From assembly GCA_030454085.1 (NCBI GenBank), contig JAKDJD010000035.1:1-23447 (forward strand): DNA of 23,447 nucleotides, read 5' to 3'. A program made the translations under genes and the position numbers. Source of the DNA: Kocuria sp. (GTDB lineage Bacteria > Actinomycetota > Actinomycetes > Actinomycetales > Micrococcaceae). Shown in pieces: positions 15,419 to 23,249 of the stretch. Below the pieces are notes generated by a model that was not told the origin of the DNA, ran no database searches, and saw only the letters and a list, made by a program, of their open reading frames with translations. The stretch's first letter is position 1, and the number at the start of each line of letters is the position of its first letter.

Positions 15419-16633
15419 ATGGCGACTTCTGACGGTGCTCACGCGGCTTCGCGCGAGCAGCCGACGCGGCGGGGGCCTTCTCGTGGAAGCGACCCCGCCC
15501 CGCCGGCACCCAAGCAGCTCTGGAAGGACTCGTTCGGCCGGGCATCGATCCGTGCATTGCAGATCCTGCTGATCGCCGGGGCCGTGGCGCTCCTGGGGTA
15601 CCTCGTGGTGACCCTGAAGCTCGTGACGCTCCCCCTGCTGCTGGCCCTCATCATCGCCTCGGCGATGCACCCGATTATCCGGATGCTGCATCGCGCCCAC
15701 TTCAACAGGACCTGGGCCGCGATAACGGCCCTTCTGGGGATCGTCCTGGTGCTCGCGGCCGTGATCTCCTCGGTGGTCATGACCGTGATCTACGAGTGGT
15801 CCGACCTTGCCGTCCAGACGCAACAGGGCATCAACAAGCTCATCACGATCCTGACCGATTGGGGCGTGCCCCTGGACGAGACCCACCTCCAGGAATACCT
15901 CAACAAGGGGAGCCAGTACCTGCAGACCAGCAGCGCCGGAACGAGCGCGGTCGAAGGGGTGTCCATGGTGACCGAGCTGGTGGCAGGGGCCCTGCTGATG
16001 ATCGTCATGCTGTTCTTCTTCCTTCTGGACGGTCCCCGCATGTGGCGTTTCATCCTCGGTTTCGTGCCGGAGCGGCTTACCTCCAGGATCAACGACGCCG
16101 GCCTGGCCAGCGTCCACGTGTTGGGCAAGTACATCCGTGGAACCGTGATCATCGCCGCCTTCGCCGCTGTCGTGGACCTCATCGCGATGCTCGTGATGCA
16201 GGTTCCCCTCGCGTTCCCGCTCGCGGCCATGATCTTCCTCAGCGCGTTCATCCCGATCGTCGGCGCCTTGGTCACCGGGATCTGCGCCGCCCTGATCGCC
16301 CTTGTGGCGGCCGGCCCGATGGCAGCTATCGTTCTCGTCGCCGTCGTGGTCGTGGTGAACCAGGTCGAGCACCACATCCTGCAGCCCAAAGTCATGGGGT
16401 CCGCCCTGAGCCTCCATGGGATCGTGATCATCGCTGCGCTCGCCGTCGGAGCGCATCAAGGCGGTGTGGCCGGCGCGCTTCTGGCCGTTCCGCTCTCCGC
16501 CGTGATCTGGGCCAGTTACAAGGCCTTCCGCTCCACCAGGTTGGCATCCTCGACCGAATCCGATCTCGCCCAGGAGCAGGCGGAGTTCGACGACGACCAG
16601 GCGGGTTCCGAGGAGGCCCCGGCGCAGTCCTGA
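15419..16633 (+). CDS. AI-2E family transporter (TqsA/PerM-like membrane protein)
   Basis: The protein has 404 residues. After a charged, Pro/Arg-rich N-terminus (1-45) there are several hydrophobic segments: a pair near 55-95, one near 107-130, and a cluster from about 190 to 375 including the long Ala/Val/Ile helices typical of the AI-2E transporter family. The central hydrophilic stretch (about 130-185) also fits the family. The C-terminus is acidic. Members have been linked to signal export, Na+/H+ antiport and other transport, so the substrate is left open. The ATG at 15419 follows GGGGAGAGAG. An in-frame ATG at 15368 would add 17 residues but has a weaker ribosome site. A TAGTAT just upstream of 15368 could be a -10 element. 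Confidence 0.88.
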   Translation: MATSDGAHAASREQPTRRGPSRGSDPAPPAPKQLWKDSFGRASIRALQILLIAGAVALLGYLVVTLKLVTLPLLLALIIASAMHPIIRMLHRAHFNRTWAAITALLGIVLVLAAVISSVVMTVIYEWSDLAVQTQQGINKLITILTDWGVPLDETHLQEYLNKGSQYLQTSSAGTSAVEGVSMVTELVAGALLMIVMLFFFLLDGPRMWRFILGFVPERLTSRINDAGLASVHVLGKYIRGTVIIAAFAAVVDLIAMLVMQVPLAFPLAAMIFLSAFIPIVGALVTGICAALIALVAAGPMAAIVLVAVVVVVNQVEHHILQPKVMGSALSLHGIVIIAALAVGAHQGGVAGALLAVPLSAVIWASYKAFRSTRLASSTESDLAQEQAEFDDDQAGSEEAPAQS

Positions 16634-16647
16634 CCGCGGTTCCTGGG

Positions 16648-16766
16648 CCGAGGTGGCACTCCCGTGCGGGTTTTGGGTCGATGTCGTCCCAAGATGCTAC
16701 CTCGCGGGCGGGGCTGCACGAGGTTGCCACCTCGCGGCTGGGAACCGCACAAATCTGCCGCCGCGC
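16648..16766 (+). repeat. Dispersed palindromic intergenic repeat, copy B
   Basis: The arm units are at 16648 (CCGAGGTGGCA), 16695 (TGCTACCTCGC), 16725 (TGCCACCTCGC) and 16756 (TGCCGCCGCGC, degenerate), spaced 47, 30 and 31 bp. The core (16648-16705) has the shared interior TCCCGTGC and CGTCCC. Compared with copies A and C it lacks the outer left unit and has an extra right one. It follows the AI-2E gene stop by 14 bases and precedes the promoter region of the second MHS transporter. Confidence 0.8.
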
Positions 16767-16834
16767 GCGTGTTCGTATCGTGAACACGCGTTCGACCTGT
16801 GTGCTGGGACACGCCTAAGCTAATTCGAGTTCAT

Positions 16835-16861
16835 GCACGGACCCAGAGTGGGACGGTGCAC
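16835..16861. promoter_or_regulatory. Imperfect inverted repeat upstream of the second MHS transporter
   Basis: TGCACGGACCC and GGGACGGTGCA pair at 9 of 11 positions around a 5-nt centre, about 70 nt before the ATG at 16931. It may be an operator for substrate-responsive control of the transporter, but no regulator gene is present in the window and no family can be named. Confidence 0.3.
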
Positions 16862-16930
16862 ACGTCTTCGCTGAGACTCCTTGAGTAGTGATCCCCGCGG
16901 AGAACATCGATCGGGTGCAAAGGTAGGCTC

Positions 16931-18361
16931 ATGTCCACTCACGGCGCAGAAGAAACGGCTGTCCTGCCGGCCAAATCTCCCAGACGCGCGGCCCTTGCCG
17001 GCTGGATCGGCTCGGCTCTCGAATACTACGACTTTGCGGTGTACGCGACGGCGGCGGCCGTCGTGCTCAACCACATCTTCTTCCCGGAGGGCAATGCCGC
17101 GGCCGCGGTCCTGCAATCCATGGGAGTCGCAGGCGTCGCCTACGTGGTCCGCCCGTTCGGTGCCCTGATCATGGGGCCGCTCTCGGACCGGCTCGGCCGC
17201 AAATTCGTGCTGATGATGACCCTGTTCCTCATTGGTGGAGCGACGTTCGCCATCGGGTGTCTTCCCACCTACGGGTCCGTCGGCATCCTGGCGCCGATTC
17301 TTCTGGTCCTGTGCCGCGTGATCCAGGGCATGTCGGCAGCGGGCGAGCAGGCATCGGCGATCTCGATGTCGCTCGAACACTCCGAGGACCGCAGTCGCGG
17401 CCTGATCACCAGTTGGTCCCTGCAGGGCACCCAGGCGGGCTCCCTGTTGGCCACGGCAGTATTCATCCCCTTCACCGCCTTCCTGAGCGAGGACCAGCTC
17501 TTCGCCTGGGGGTGGCGAGTTCCTTTCTGGTTCTCCGCCCTGGTGGTACTCGCGGCATACCTGATCCGTCGCAAACTCGAGGAGCCCCCGGCCTTCGAGA
17601 AGCAGGACCAGGAGCAATCGGTGCTGGACAAGTCGACGCCGTTGGCCATCACTTTCCGCTACCACAAGGCCGCGATCATCCGGGTCGCGGTGTGCTCCCT
17701 GATCAATACCGTCAACGTCGCGTTCACGGTCTGGGCCATCTCCTACGCAACCAACGGCGTCGGCATCGAGCGCTCGACCATGCTCTGGGTTCCCGTGGTT
17801 TCCAACTCGGTCGGGCTGCTGGTGATCCCGCTGTCGGCTATGGTTTCGGACCGGGTCGGTCGCAAACCGGTCTTCGTGCTCGGAGCCCTGCTCTCCGGGG
17901 GCATGATGTTCCCGTTCCTCGCGGCCGTGTCCGAGGCGAATATCCCTTTGATCTTCCTGTTCGGGGCCCTGGTCCACGGCGGTTTCTACTCGTTCTCCAA
18001 CGCGACATGGCCCTCCTTCTACGCCGAAATGTTCCCGACGCCGGTGCGCTCGACCGGTCTCGCACTGGGAACCCAGGTGGGCTTCGCCGTATCCGGCGGG
18101 TTCGTCCCGGTCATCGCGGCGGCCCTCAACGGCAACGGCATGGACAACTGGGTCATGCCCGCGCTGTTCGTGATGCTCGTGTGCGTGGCCGTCGTCGCGC
18201 TCACCGTCAAGGAAACGTCCAAGCGTCCGCTCGAGAACATCGACAATCTCCACATGTCGCGGACCGAGGCGCTCGAGGTCGTCCGGCTCGAGCGCAAGGG
18301 AGGCATCGATCCGGAGAGCTCGAACGCGAGCGGGTCGGCGAGGACCACCGTCATCGACTAG
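16931..18361 (+). CDS. MFS transporter, MHS family; candidate shikimate/quinate importer
   Basis: The protein has 476 residues with about 12 membrane segments and MHS signatures: Ser-Ala-Leu-Glu-Tyr-Tyr-Asp-Phe-Ala-Val-Tyr-Ala (about 32-43), Arg-Pro-Phe-Gly-Ala (about 75-79), Asp-Arg-Leu-Gly-Arg-Lys (about 87-92) and, in the second half, Ser-Asp-Arg-Val-Gly-Arg-Lys-Pro. ShiA and QsuA-like importers belong to this group. The genes that converge on it make a dehydroshikimate dehydratase and a quinate/shikimate dehydrogenase, so import of shikimate, quinate or dehydroshikimate is a reasonable inference. It differs clearly in sequence from the other MHS gene at 12597. The ATG at 16931 has AAAGGTAGG upstream. 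Confidence 0.9.
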   Translation: MSTHGAEETAVLPAKSPRRAALAGWIGSALEYYDFAVYATAAAVVLNHIFFPEGNAAAAVLQSMGVAGVAYVVRPFGALIMGPLSDRLGRKFVLMMTLFLIGGATFAIGCLPTYGSVGILAPILLVLCRVIQGMSAAGEQASAISMSLEHSEDRSRGLITSWSLQGTQAGSLLATAVFIPFTAFLSEDQLFAWGWRVPFWFSALVVLAAYLIRRKLEEPPAFEKQDQEQSVLDKSTPLAITFRYHKAAIIRVAVCSLINTVNVAFTVWAISYATNGVGIERSTMLWVPVVSNSVGLLVIPLSAMVSDRVGRKPVFVLGALLSGGMMFPFLAAVSEANIPLIFLFGALVHGGFYSFSNATWPSFYAEMFPTPVRSTGLALGTQVGFAVSGGFVPVIAAALNGNGMDNWVMPALFVMLVCVAVVALTVKETSKRPLENIDNLHMSRTEALEVVRLERKGGIDPESSNASGSARTTVID

Positions 18362-18425
18362 GCAGGCCGCGCTTCGTCCTGCGACCGCTCCATCCTGTGG
18401 CCGACTGGCCCGAGAGGGCGACCCC

Positions 18426-20318
18426 TCAGCGGGACAGCAGCGAGTGGGTGTACTGGCTGGCCATGCGGACCGGAGCGTTGGGGGCGCCGTAGCCGCTGTA
18501 TCCGTCCAACCGCTGCACGACCTCGAAGAACAGGCTTCCCACGGTCTGCGTGTAGAAGTGCAGGAATTCCCCGTGATCGTCCCTGTCGTACAGGAGGTTC
18601 AGGGAGGAGAGCTCCTCGATGGTGGCATCGCTCAGATTGAACCGGGCACGCAGGTCTTCGTAGTAGTTGTGCGGGATCGGCAGGAACCGCAGCCCGGAAG
18701 ACTGGGCCCTCCGGGCCAGACGGACCACGTCGGTGCAAGCGAACGCGATGTGCTCGACCTCGGGTTCATTGCCCAAGTCCGGGGCCACATTCAACGGGAG
18801 CCGAACGCTGCCGGATTCATTGCGTACGACCTGCGAACTGACCAGCCCGGTCGGCCCGGGGACGTCTTGGGACGGCTGGACCGTGAGACCCAGGGCCGCA
18901 CGGTAGAACAGCACGGACTCGGGATAGTGGTGTTTGGGCTGGGCCAGATTCACGTGGTCAATCCCCGTGATGAGGGGCAGATCGTGATCCGTTTCGGGGT
19001 CCGGCCGACGGCGTGCGGCGACGTCGAGGTGATCCGGCCAGGAGAATTCCGTGAGCCACCTGTCGCCCCCGGCTGACTGGGGCGGGCAGAAGAAGATCTC
19101 GGTACCATCCGGTGCGAGGTAGGCGGGGAACGGCTGTTCTCCTTCTCGGGTCACGCGGGGGACTTCGGGGACCATCAGGGCCGAGGCGTGCGCGGCCGCG
19201 GCGTCGTCGTGCTGGACCTCGAAGCCGAGGGAGGCCATGCTCGGTGCATCTTGTGCGCGCGGTTCTTCGTTGATGACCACGCGGGCGTCCCCATGCTCCC
19301 AGAGCTGAACCGGTTTGCTCGTGTGTCGTCCACGGTGGTTGAACCCCAGGTGGGACAGGAGCACTTCGACCTGTTCCGTCTCCTGGCCGCGGACCTCCGC
19401 CCACGTGATGCCCTGGGGCGCCACGGCGCCCGGCAACCTGGTGAGTTCGCCGATCCGGGCGGTCGCCTGGCTCACGTTCGTGTTGGTTCCTGTCGAGGCC
19501 TTGAGCGTGCGCGCCGTCCGGTCCTGAAGCCAGATCAGGGAGCGCAGGGCGTCGACCGCGGTGCGGTGGACGCGCGTCTGCCGGAAGGAGTCGTTGAAGA
19601 TTTCGAGGGAGAGGGGGCCGGAATATCCTCCGGCCAAGAGCTTGATCATGAAATCCACGAGGTCGAATCCGCCTTCGCCCGGGAAGACCCGGAAGTGGCG
19701 GGACCACGAGAGGACGTCCAGGGACATCAGCGGGGCGTCCGCGAGCTGGACGAAGAAGACCTTGTCGCCGGGGATGTCAGGAACGGTCTCGGTCGACCAC
19801 TGCCGCGACAGGATATGGAAGGTGTCGAGGCAGACGCCCAGGTTCTCCCGGTCGGCCGCCTCGACCAGGCGCCACGAGTGCTCGAAGTCGTTGACGAATC
19901 TGCCCCACGCCAAAGCCTCGTAGGCGAGACGGATCCCGTAGTTTGCGGCGAGGTCGGCCATGCGTGCCAGCTGGGAGGCGACGACGGCGTCGTCGTCCAC
20001 GGTGGCGGTCCCGGCGTTGGAGGGGATGAGCATGAGGTCCATCCCCAGGCGATTCATGAGGCGGAACTTCTCCTCGACCCGGCGGAGCGTGTCCTGGAAC
20101 ACCTGCTCCTCGGTCCCCTCGGCATCCCGGAACGGTTGGTACAGGTCGAGGGTGAGTCCGAGCTCGGCGGCGTAGCCGCGGATCTGCTCCGGCGTCTCGG
20201 GCGCGACGACGAGGTCCTGTTCGAAGACCTCGATGCCGTCGAACCCGGCGGCTGATGCCGCTCGCATCTTCTGGCGCAGGGATCCGGAGAGGCAGACGGT
20301 GGCGATCGACGTTCTCAC
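18426..20318 (-). CDS. qsuB: 3-Dehydroshikimate dehydratase fused to an HPPD-like domain (QsuB/QuiC type)
   Basis: The protein has 630 residues. Residues 1 to about 275 are a xylose-isomerase-like TIM barrel with metal ligands Glu134 (Tyr-Glu-Ala), Asp165 (Cys-Leu-Asp-Thr-Phe-His), Gln191 (Val-Gln-Leu-Ala-Asp) and Glu239 (Leu-Glu-Ile-Phe-Asn). These are the ligands expected for QuiC/QsuB enzymes, which turn 3-dehydroshikimate into protocatechuate. Residues from about 290 to 630 are a 4-hydroxyphenylpyruvate-dioxygenase-like domain with a preserved His455, His523, Glu599 triad. That domain's role in this family is unclear. The GTG at 20318 has AAGGAGAA upstream and overlaps the dehydrogenase stop as GTGA, so the two are translated together. 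The longer open frame to 20525 lies inside the neighbouring gene and is not used. Confidence 0.92.
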   Translation of the reverse strand: MRTSIATVCLSGSLRQKMRAASAAGFDGIEVFEQDLVVAPETPEQIRGYAAELGLTLDLYQPFRDAEGTEEQVFQDTLRRVEEKFRLMNRLGMDLMLIPSNAGTATVDDDAVVASQLARMADLAANYGIRLAYEALAWGRFVNDFEHSWRLVEAADRENLGVCLDTFHILSRQWSTETVPDIPGDKVFFVQLADAPLMSLDVLSWSRHFRVFPGEGGFDLVDFMIKLLAGGYSGPLSLEIFNDSFRQTRVHRTAVDALRSLIWLQDRTARTLKASTGTNTNVSQATARIGELTRLPGAVAPQGITWAEVRGQETEQVEVLLSHLGFNHRGRHTSKPVQLWEHGDARVVINEEPRAQDAPSMASLGFEVQHDDAAAAHASALMVPEVPRVTREGEQPFPAYLAPDGTEIFFCPPQSAGGDRWLTEFSWPDHLDVAARRRPDPETDHDLPLITGIDHVNLAQPKHHYPESVLFYRAALGLTVQPSQDVPGPTGLVSSQVVRNESGSVRLPLNVAPDLGNEPEVEHIAFACTDVVRLARRAQSSGLRFLPIPHNYYEDLRARFNLSDATIEELSSLNLLYDRDDHGEFLHFYTQTVGSLFFEVVQRLDGYSGYGAPNAPVRMASQYTHSLLSR

Positions 20319-21199
20319 AGCGATTCTCCTTGTTGGGCGGCGATGAGTCGTTCGAAGTGGGTTCGCATGGATGCGTCGTCGGGGCGGATCCCGGTGATGA
20401 GTTCGAAGGCGTCGACGGCCTGGCCCACGGCCATGTAGCCGCCCGGAAGGACCCGGCATCCGAGGTCCCGCGCCCGCCGAATGAGGGCGGTTTCCTGCGG
20501 GAGGTAGATGACGTCGGCGACCCACAGTTCGGGCCGCAAAAGATCAAGATCCAGCGGAGCTCCGGGGTGGTGGTGCATTCCGATGGGCGTCGCGTTGACC
20601 AGGCCGTCCGCCGCCCTCACGGCGTCGGGAAGGGTCTCGCGAGCGAGAGCGTCCACGGTCGCCCCGGGGAACTGGGCCGACAGCTCGCGGGCCCTGGCCT
20701 CGGCGCGGGAGCGGTCGAGGTCGTACAGGGACAGGTGGCCGACGCCGCGGGAGAGCAGAGCATAGGCCGTGGCCGAACCGGCACCGCCCGTGCCGAGCTG
20801 GACGACGTCGTCGAGGCTCGCTCCGGGCAGGCCCTGATCGAACGCGTGGGCGAATCCCGAGAAGTCCGTGTTGTGCCCGATGAGACGCCCGCTCTCCCGA
20901 ACCACGGTGTTGACCGCGCCGAGACGCTCGGCATCGGGGGCGAGTTCGTCCAGGTGCTCAATGATGGACTGTTTGCAGGGGAACGTGATGTTGAAGGCGT
21001 TGAAACCCAGTTCGAGGGCGGTCTTCATGAGCTGCGGGGCGCGGTCGACGCCGTCGGCAATGGTGTCCAGATCGATGGGGCGGTAGATGTACCGCAGGCC
21101 CAGACGATCCGCCGCCTCCTCGTGCATCGGGGCACTGAGCGTCGCGGTGATTCCGCTGCCGATCAGTCCGACTACATATGATTCGCCCACTAGGCTCAT
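20315..21199 (-). CDS. qsuD: Quinate/shikimate dehydrogenase (AroE family, catabolic type)
   Basis: The protein has 294 residues of the shikimate dehydrogenase family. Visible are Leu-Ser-Ala-Pro-Met-His (21-26) in substrate binding, Asn-Ile-Thr-Phe-Pro-Cys-Lys76 (catalytic Lys), Gly-Ala-Val-Asn-Thr-Val (94-99), Asn-Thr-Asp112 (catalytic Asp), Gly-Thr-Gly-Gly-Ala-Gly (136-141) and Asn-Ala-Thr-Pro-Ile-Gly-Met. After the second strand comes Tyr-Asp160-Leu-Asp rather than the Asn-Arg-Thr of NADPH-using AroE, so NAD(H) is the likely cofactor, as in the catabolic QsuD of Corynebacterium glutamicum. It should oxidise shikimate or quinate. The ATG at 21199 has CGGAG close upstream. A biosynthetic AroE role is the alternative, but coupling to the dehydratase argues for catabolism. 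Confidence 0.9.
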   Translation of the reverse strand: MSLVGESYVVGLIGSGITATLSAPMHEEAADRLGLRYIYRPIDLDTIADGVDRAPQLMKTALELGFNAFNITFPCKQSIIEHLDELAPDAERLGAVNTVVRESGRLIGHNTDFSGFAHAFDQGLPGASLDDVVQLGTGGAGSATAYALLSRGVGHLSLYDLDRSRAEARARELSAQFPGATVDALARETLPDAVRAADGLVNATPIGMHHHPGAPLDLDLLRPELWVADVIYLPQETALIRRARDLGCRVLPGGYMAVGQAVDAFELITGIRPDDASMRTHFERLIAAQQGESL

Positions 21200-21325
21200 A
21201 ACGCTCCGATCCTTCCGGCCACGACGTACCATCTTCACGGTACCCAGTCCACGGGTCGTATGGCGCATGGACGTTCGAATGGCGCACAGGTTGAGGGGTG
21301 GGTGGCGACCTCTCGCTCTCTGGCC

Positions 21326-21444
21326 GCGAGGTGGCGGTTTTGTGCGTTCATTCCGGCGAGGTGGCAGTTTTGGGACGTTTTCGGGTCGAAAACTGCACGG
21401 GAGTGCCACCTCGCCGCGGACTCTGCACAAGACTGCCACCTCGA
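21326..21444 (-). repeat. Dispersed palindromic intergenic repeat, copy C
   Basis: On the plus strand the arm units are at 21326 (GCGAGGTGGCG), 21356 (GCGAGGTGGCA), 21404 (TGCCACCTCGC) and 21434 (TGCCACCTCGA), spaced 30, 48 and 30 bp, exactly as in copy A. The interior signature is on the minus strand (GCACGGGA on plus), so this copy is inverted relative to A and B. Its centre has a second perfect stem, GTTTTCG-GGT-CGAAAAC (21377-21393). A degenerate further unit may exist near 21296. It lies between the dehydrogenase start and the end of the HsdR-N-like gene. Confidence 0.8.
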
Positions 21445-21472
21445 GGCCGCCCCGAGAGGCCTCACCGAAAAC

Positions 21473-22582
21473 TCATGCGTCAGTTGAAGCAAGACGTCTG
21501 ACGGTGTCCCGGATCCGTTCGGCATGCGCGTAGATGTCCTCGATGTTCTCAAGCAATACACGGGTTTCCGTCTTGTTCTCGTCGAAAAGACCCAAATATT
21601 TCTTCGATTTGCCATTGAAGTGGAGGCGGGCCACGGTCCGGCGGTTGTTGTCATCGAGCAGGATCGCGAAGTACGACTTGCTGTCTCGTTGCGTGATCCT
21701 TTGCGGTTTCACCTCGCTGCACGCTATAGCTTTGACGATCTGGTAACCGGCGAGCTCCTCCTCCGTGGTGACGACGCCTGGCTTGCCCAAATCGCCTTCT
21801 GGTTTTGTCGATTCCTCCGAGGTTGATGATCCGGCATCGACGGGGTCGTGGGGCTCCGGAGCCTCGCTGTCCTTGAGCGCAACGGACAGCCGCTCATTGA
21901 CTCTTTCTTTGAGGAATTGTTTGCTCGCCTTGGAGACCAGCCCCGCAAACATCTTCAGGTTGTCCACGGTGCCGCGGCGTTCGGAGACCCTCCCCATGAG
22001 CATCCTGACAAGCTCTGGGCTCGGGTCGCGGAACTCCGTTGCCAGTTCCCGCTTCAGCGCTCCGACGTATTTGAGTTCCTCTGCCGAGTTCAACACCGAA
22101 TCGAGATTGAAATCCTCCTTGGTGATTTTTCTCAGCGCAGGCAACATGCTCTCGTCGATGTTCAGCAAATCCAGAACAAGGAATGGCTGTCGGTCCATGA
22201 TGTTGGGCGAGTCCAGGTCGCTGTAGAAATTGAAAATCCGTCCGTTGGTCAGAATCCCGATGCGCGCGTTCGTCACGGAAAAATACCGGAAAAGCTGCGA
22301 GGCGTGGTTGAGGTTCAGGGGCTCTTCAAGCTGTTTGCACTCGATGAGAATCTTTACCTCGGCGTCATTCATGATCGCGTAATCGACCTTTTCGCCCTTC
22401 TTGGTTCCGTGGTCCGCGGTGTATTCGGGGACGACTTCCAAGGGGTTGAAGATGTCGTAGCCCAGGACCTGAGAGATAAAGGGCATGATGAAAGCATTTT
22501 TGGTCGCTTCTTCGGATTTTATTGAGCCCTGTTGGGCACGGAGCTTGGTGGCGAGCTCTTTCAGATTGTCCTCGAACGGCAT
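21473..22582 (-). CDS. Stand-alone type I restriction HsdR N-terminal-like nuclease protein
   Basis: The protein has 369 residues. Residues 1 to about 130 resemble the HsdR_N domain, a PD-(D/E)XK nuclease fold, with Asp67 in Lys-Val-Asp-Tyr-Ala, Glu81-Cys-Lys83, Gln96 in Ala-Ser-Gln-Leu-Phe-Arg-Tyr-Phe, and Leu-Thr-Asn-Gly. A helical middle (130-235), an acidic Ser/Glu/Pro linker (about 240-275) and a compact C-terminal domain (280-365) follow. No helicase, methylase or specificity subunit is present, so it is not a complete restriction system; an orphan nuclease with unknown target is the best description. It has clearly lower GC than its neighbours (two 60-base lines inside it count 26 and 29 G+C), which suggests recent transfer. 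The ATG at 22582 has GGAGG 8 nt upstream. Confidence 0.85.
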   Translation of the reverse strand: MPFEDNLKELATKLRAQQGSIKSEEATKNAFIMPFISQVLGYDIFNPLEVVPEYTADHGTKKGEKVDYAIMNDAEVKILIECKQLEEPLNLNHASQLFRYFSVTNARIGILTNGRIFNFYSDLDSPNIMDRQPFLVLDLLNIDESMLPALRKITKEDFNLDSVLNSAEELKYVGALKRELATEFRDPSPELVRMLMGRVSERRGTVDNLKMFAGLVSKASKQFLKERVNERLSVALKDSEAPEPHDPVDAGSSTSEESTKPEGDLGKPGVVTTEEELAGYQIVKAIACSEVKPQRITQRDSKSYFAILLDDNNRRTVARLHFNGKSKKYLGLFDENKTETRVLLENIEDIYAHAERIRDTVRRLASTDA

Positions 22583-22635
22583 CGTAGGTCCTCCAGGAGG
22601 TTCGGGCGCAGCGGGATCTGCGGTGAGGTGAGACT

Positions 22636-22668
22636 TAGTGTAAACCAAAGTGACATAAGTTACATATG
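22636..22668. promoter_or_regulatory. AT-rich divergent promoter region
   Basis: This short AT-rich patch separates the HsdR-N-like gene (-) from the YbaK-like gene (+). A possible minus-strand -10 is TACACT (22642-22637), and a possible plus-strand -10 is TACATA (22661-22666). GTGAC/GTTAC at 22650-22663 form a near-inverted repeat. The -35 elements are not convincing. Confidence 0.3.
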
Positions 22669-22697
22669 CCGACCGGGCCGCTTCGTAGACTGGCCGC

Positions 22698-23249
22698 ATG
22701 GCAACTCCCGAAGGAACCTTGAACTGGACCCCGCTCCTGGACGCTCAGGAGCTCGTGGCGCAGCCGGTGGCCGACGCCGCCCGGGCCGGGGCCGTGCCCG
22801 GAGCCCGCGTGGCGGCGATTAGCGAGACTCTGGCGGATACCGCGGAGTTCTGCGAGGCGTACGACGTCGCCCCGGACGCCTCCGCGAACTGCGTGATCGT
22901 GCGCGGCAAACGAGGCGAATCCGTGACCGATGCCGCGGTGATCGTTCTCGCGACGGATCGGGCCGACGTCAACAAGACGGTCCGGAAGCATCTCGACGCT
23001 CGCAAGGTCTCGTTCGCGGACCAGGCGTCCACCGAAGAGGCAACGGGGATGACGTCGGGCGGGATCACTCCGGTGGGACTGCCGCGCGACTGGAGAATCC
23101 TGATCGATCGTCGGGTGGCGGATTCCGACGCCGTCGTGGTCGGCGGGGGCGTCCGAGGCTCGAAACTGCTCGTACCGGGATACGAGCTCGCCCAATTGCC
23201 CGGTGCCGAGGTCCTCGAGCTGGCCGTTCCGGTGCAGGCGGAGGAGTAG
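22698..23249 (+). CDS. YbaK/EbsC-type aminoacyl-tRNA deacylase-like protein
   Basis: The protein has 183 residues of the YbaK/prolyl-tRNA-synthetase-associated editing family, which removes wrongly attached amino acids from tRNA in the cytoplasm. Family-like segments are Asn-Cys-Val-Ile-Val-Arg-Gly-Lys (64-71), Ala-Val-Ile-Val-Leu-Ala-Thr-Asp-Arg-Ala-Asp-Val-Asn (79-91), Ala-Thr-Gly-Met-Thr-Ser-Gly-Gly-Ile-Thr-Pro-Val-Gly-Leu-Pro (114-128) and a late Gly-Gly-Gly-Val-Arg-Gly-Ser-Lys-Leu (148-156). The length is normal and the Gly-Xaa-Xaa-Pro loop is intact. The exact tRNA/amino acid target is not predictable. The ATG at 22698 has no clear ribosome site, so a short-leader or leaderless transcript is possible. 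It ends in TAG, after which the same frame stays open for 46 more codons. Confidence 0.88.
   Translation: MATPEGTLNWTPLLDAQELVAQPVADAARAGAVPGARVAAISETLADTAEFCEAYDVAPDASANCVIVRGKRGESVTDAAVIVLATDRADVNKTVRKHLDARKVSFADQASTEEATGMTSGGITPVGLPRDWRILIDRRVADSDAVVVGGGVRGSKLLVPGYELAQLPGAEVLELAVPVQAEE

Noticed and set aside
15107..16459. 450-codon minus-strand frame, His/Asp/Gly-rich
   Set aside because: It is antisense to the AI-2E membrane protein; the His/Asp richness is the mirror of Val/Met/Ile codons.
16820..18253. 477-codon minus-strand frame over the second MHS transporter
   Set aside because: The plus-strand frame encodes recognisable MHS motifs; this one does not.
21200..21439. N-terminal extension of the quinate/shikimate dehydrogenase
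   Set aside because: It would translate part of repeat copy C and is Arg/Pro-rich; the family's N-terminus begins at the ATG at 21199.
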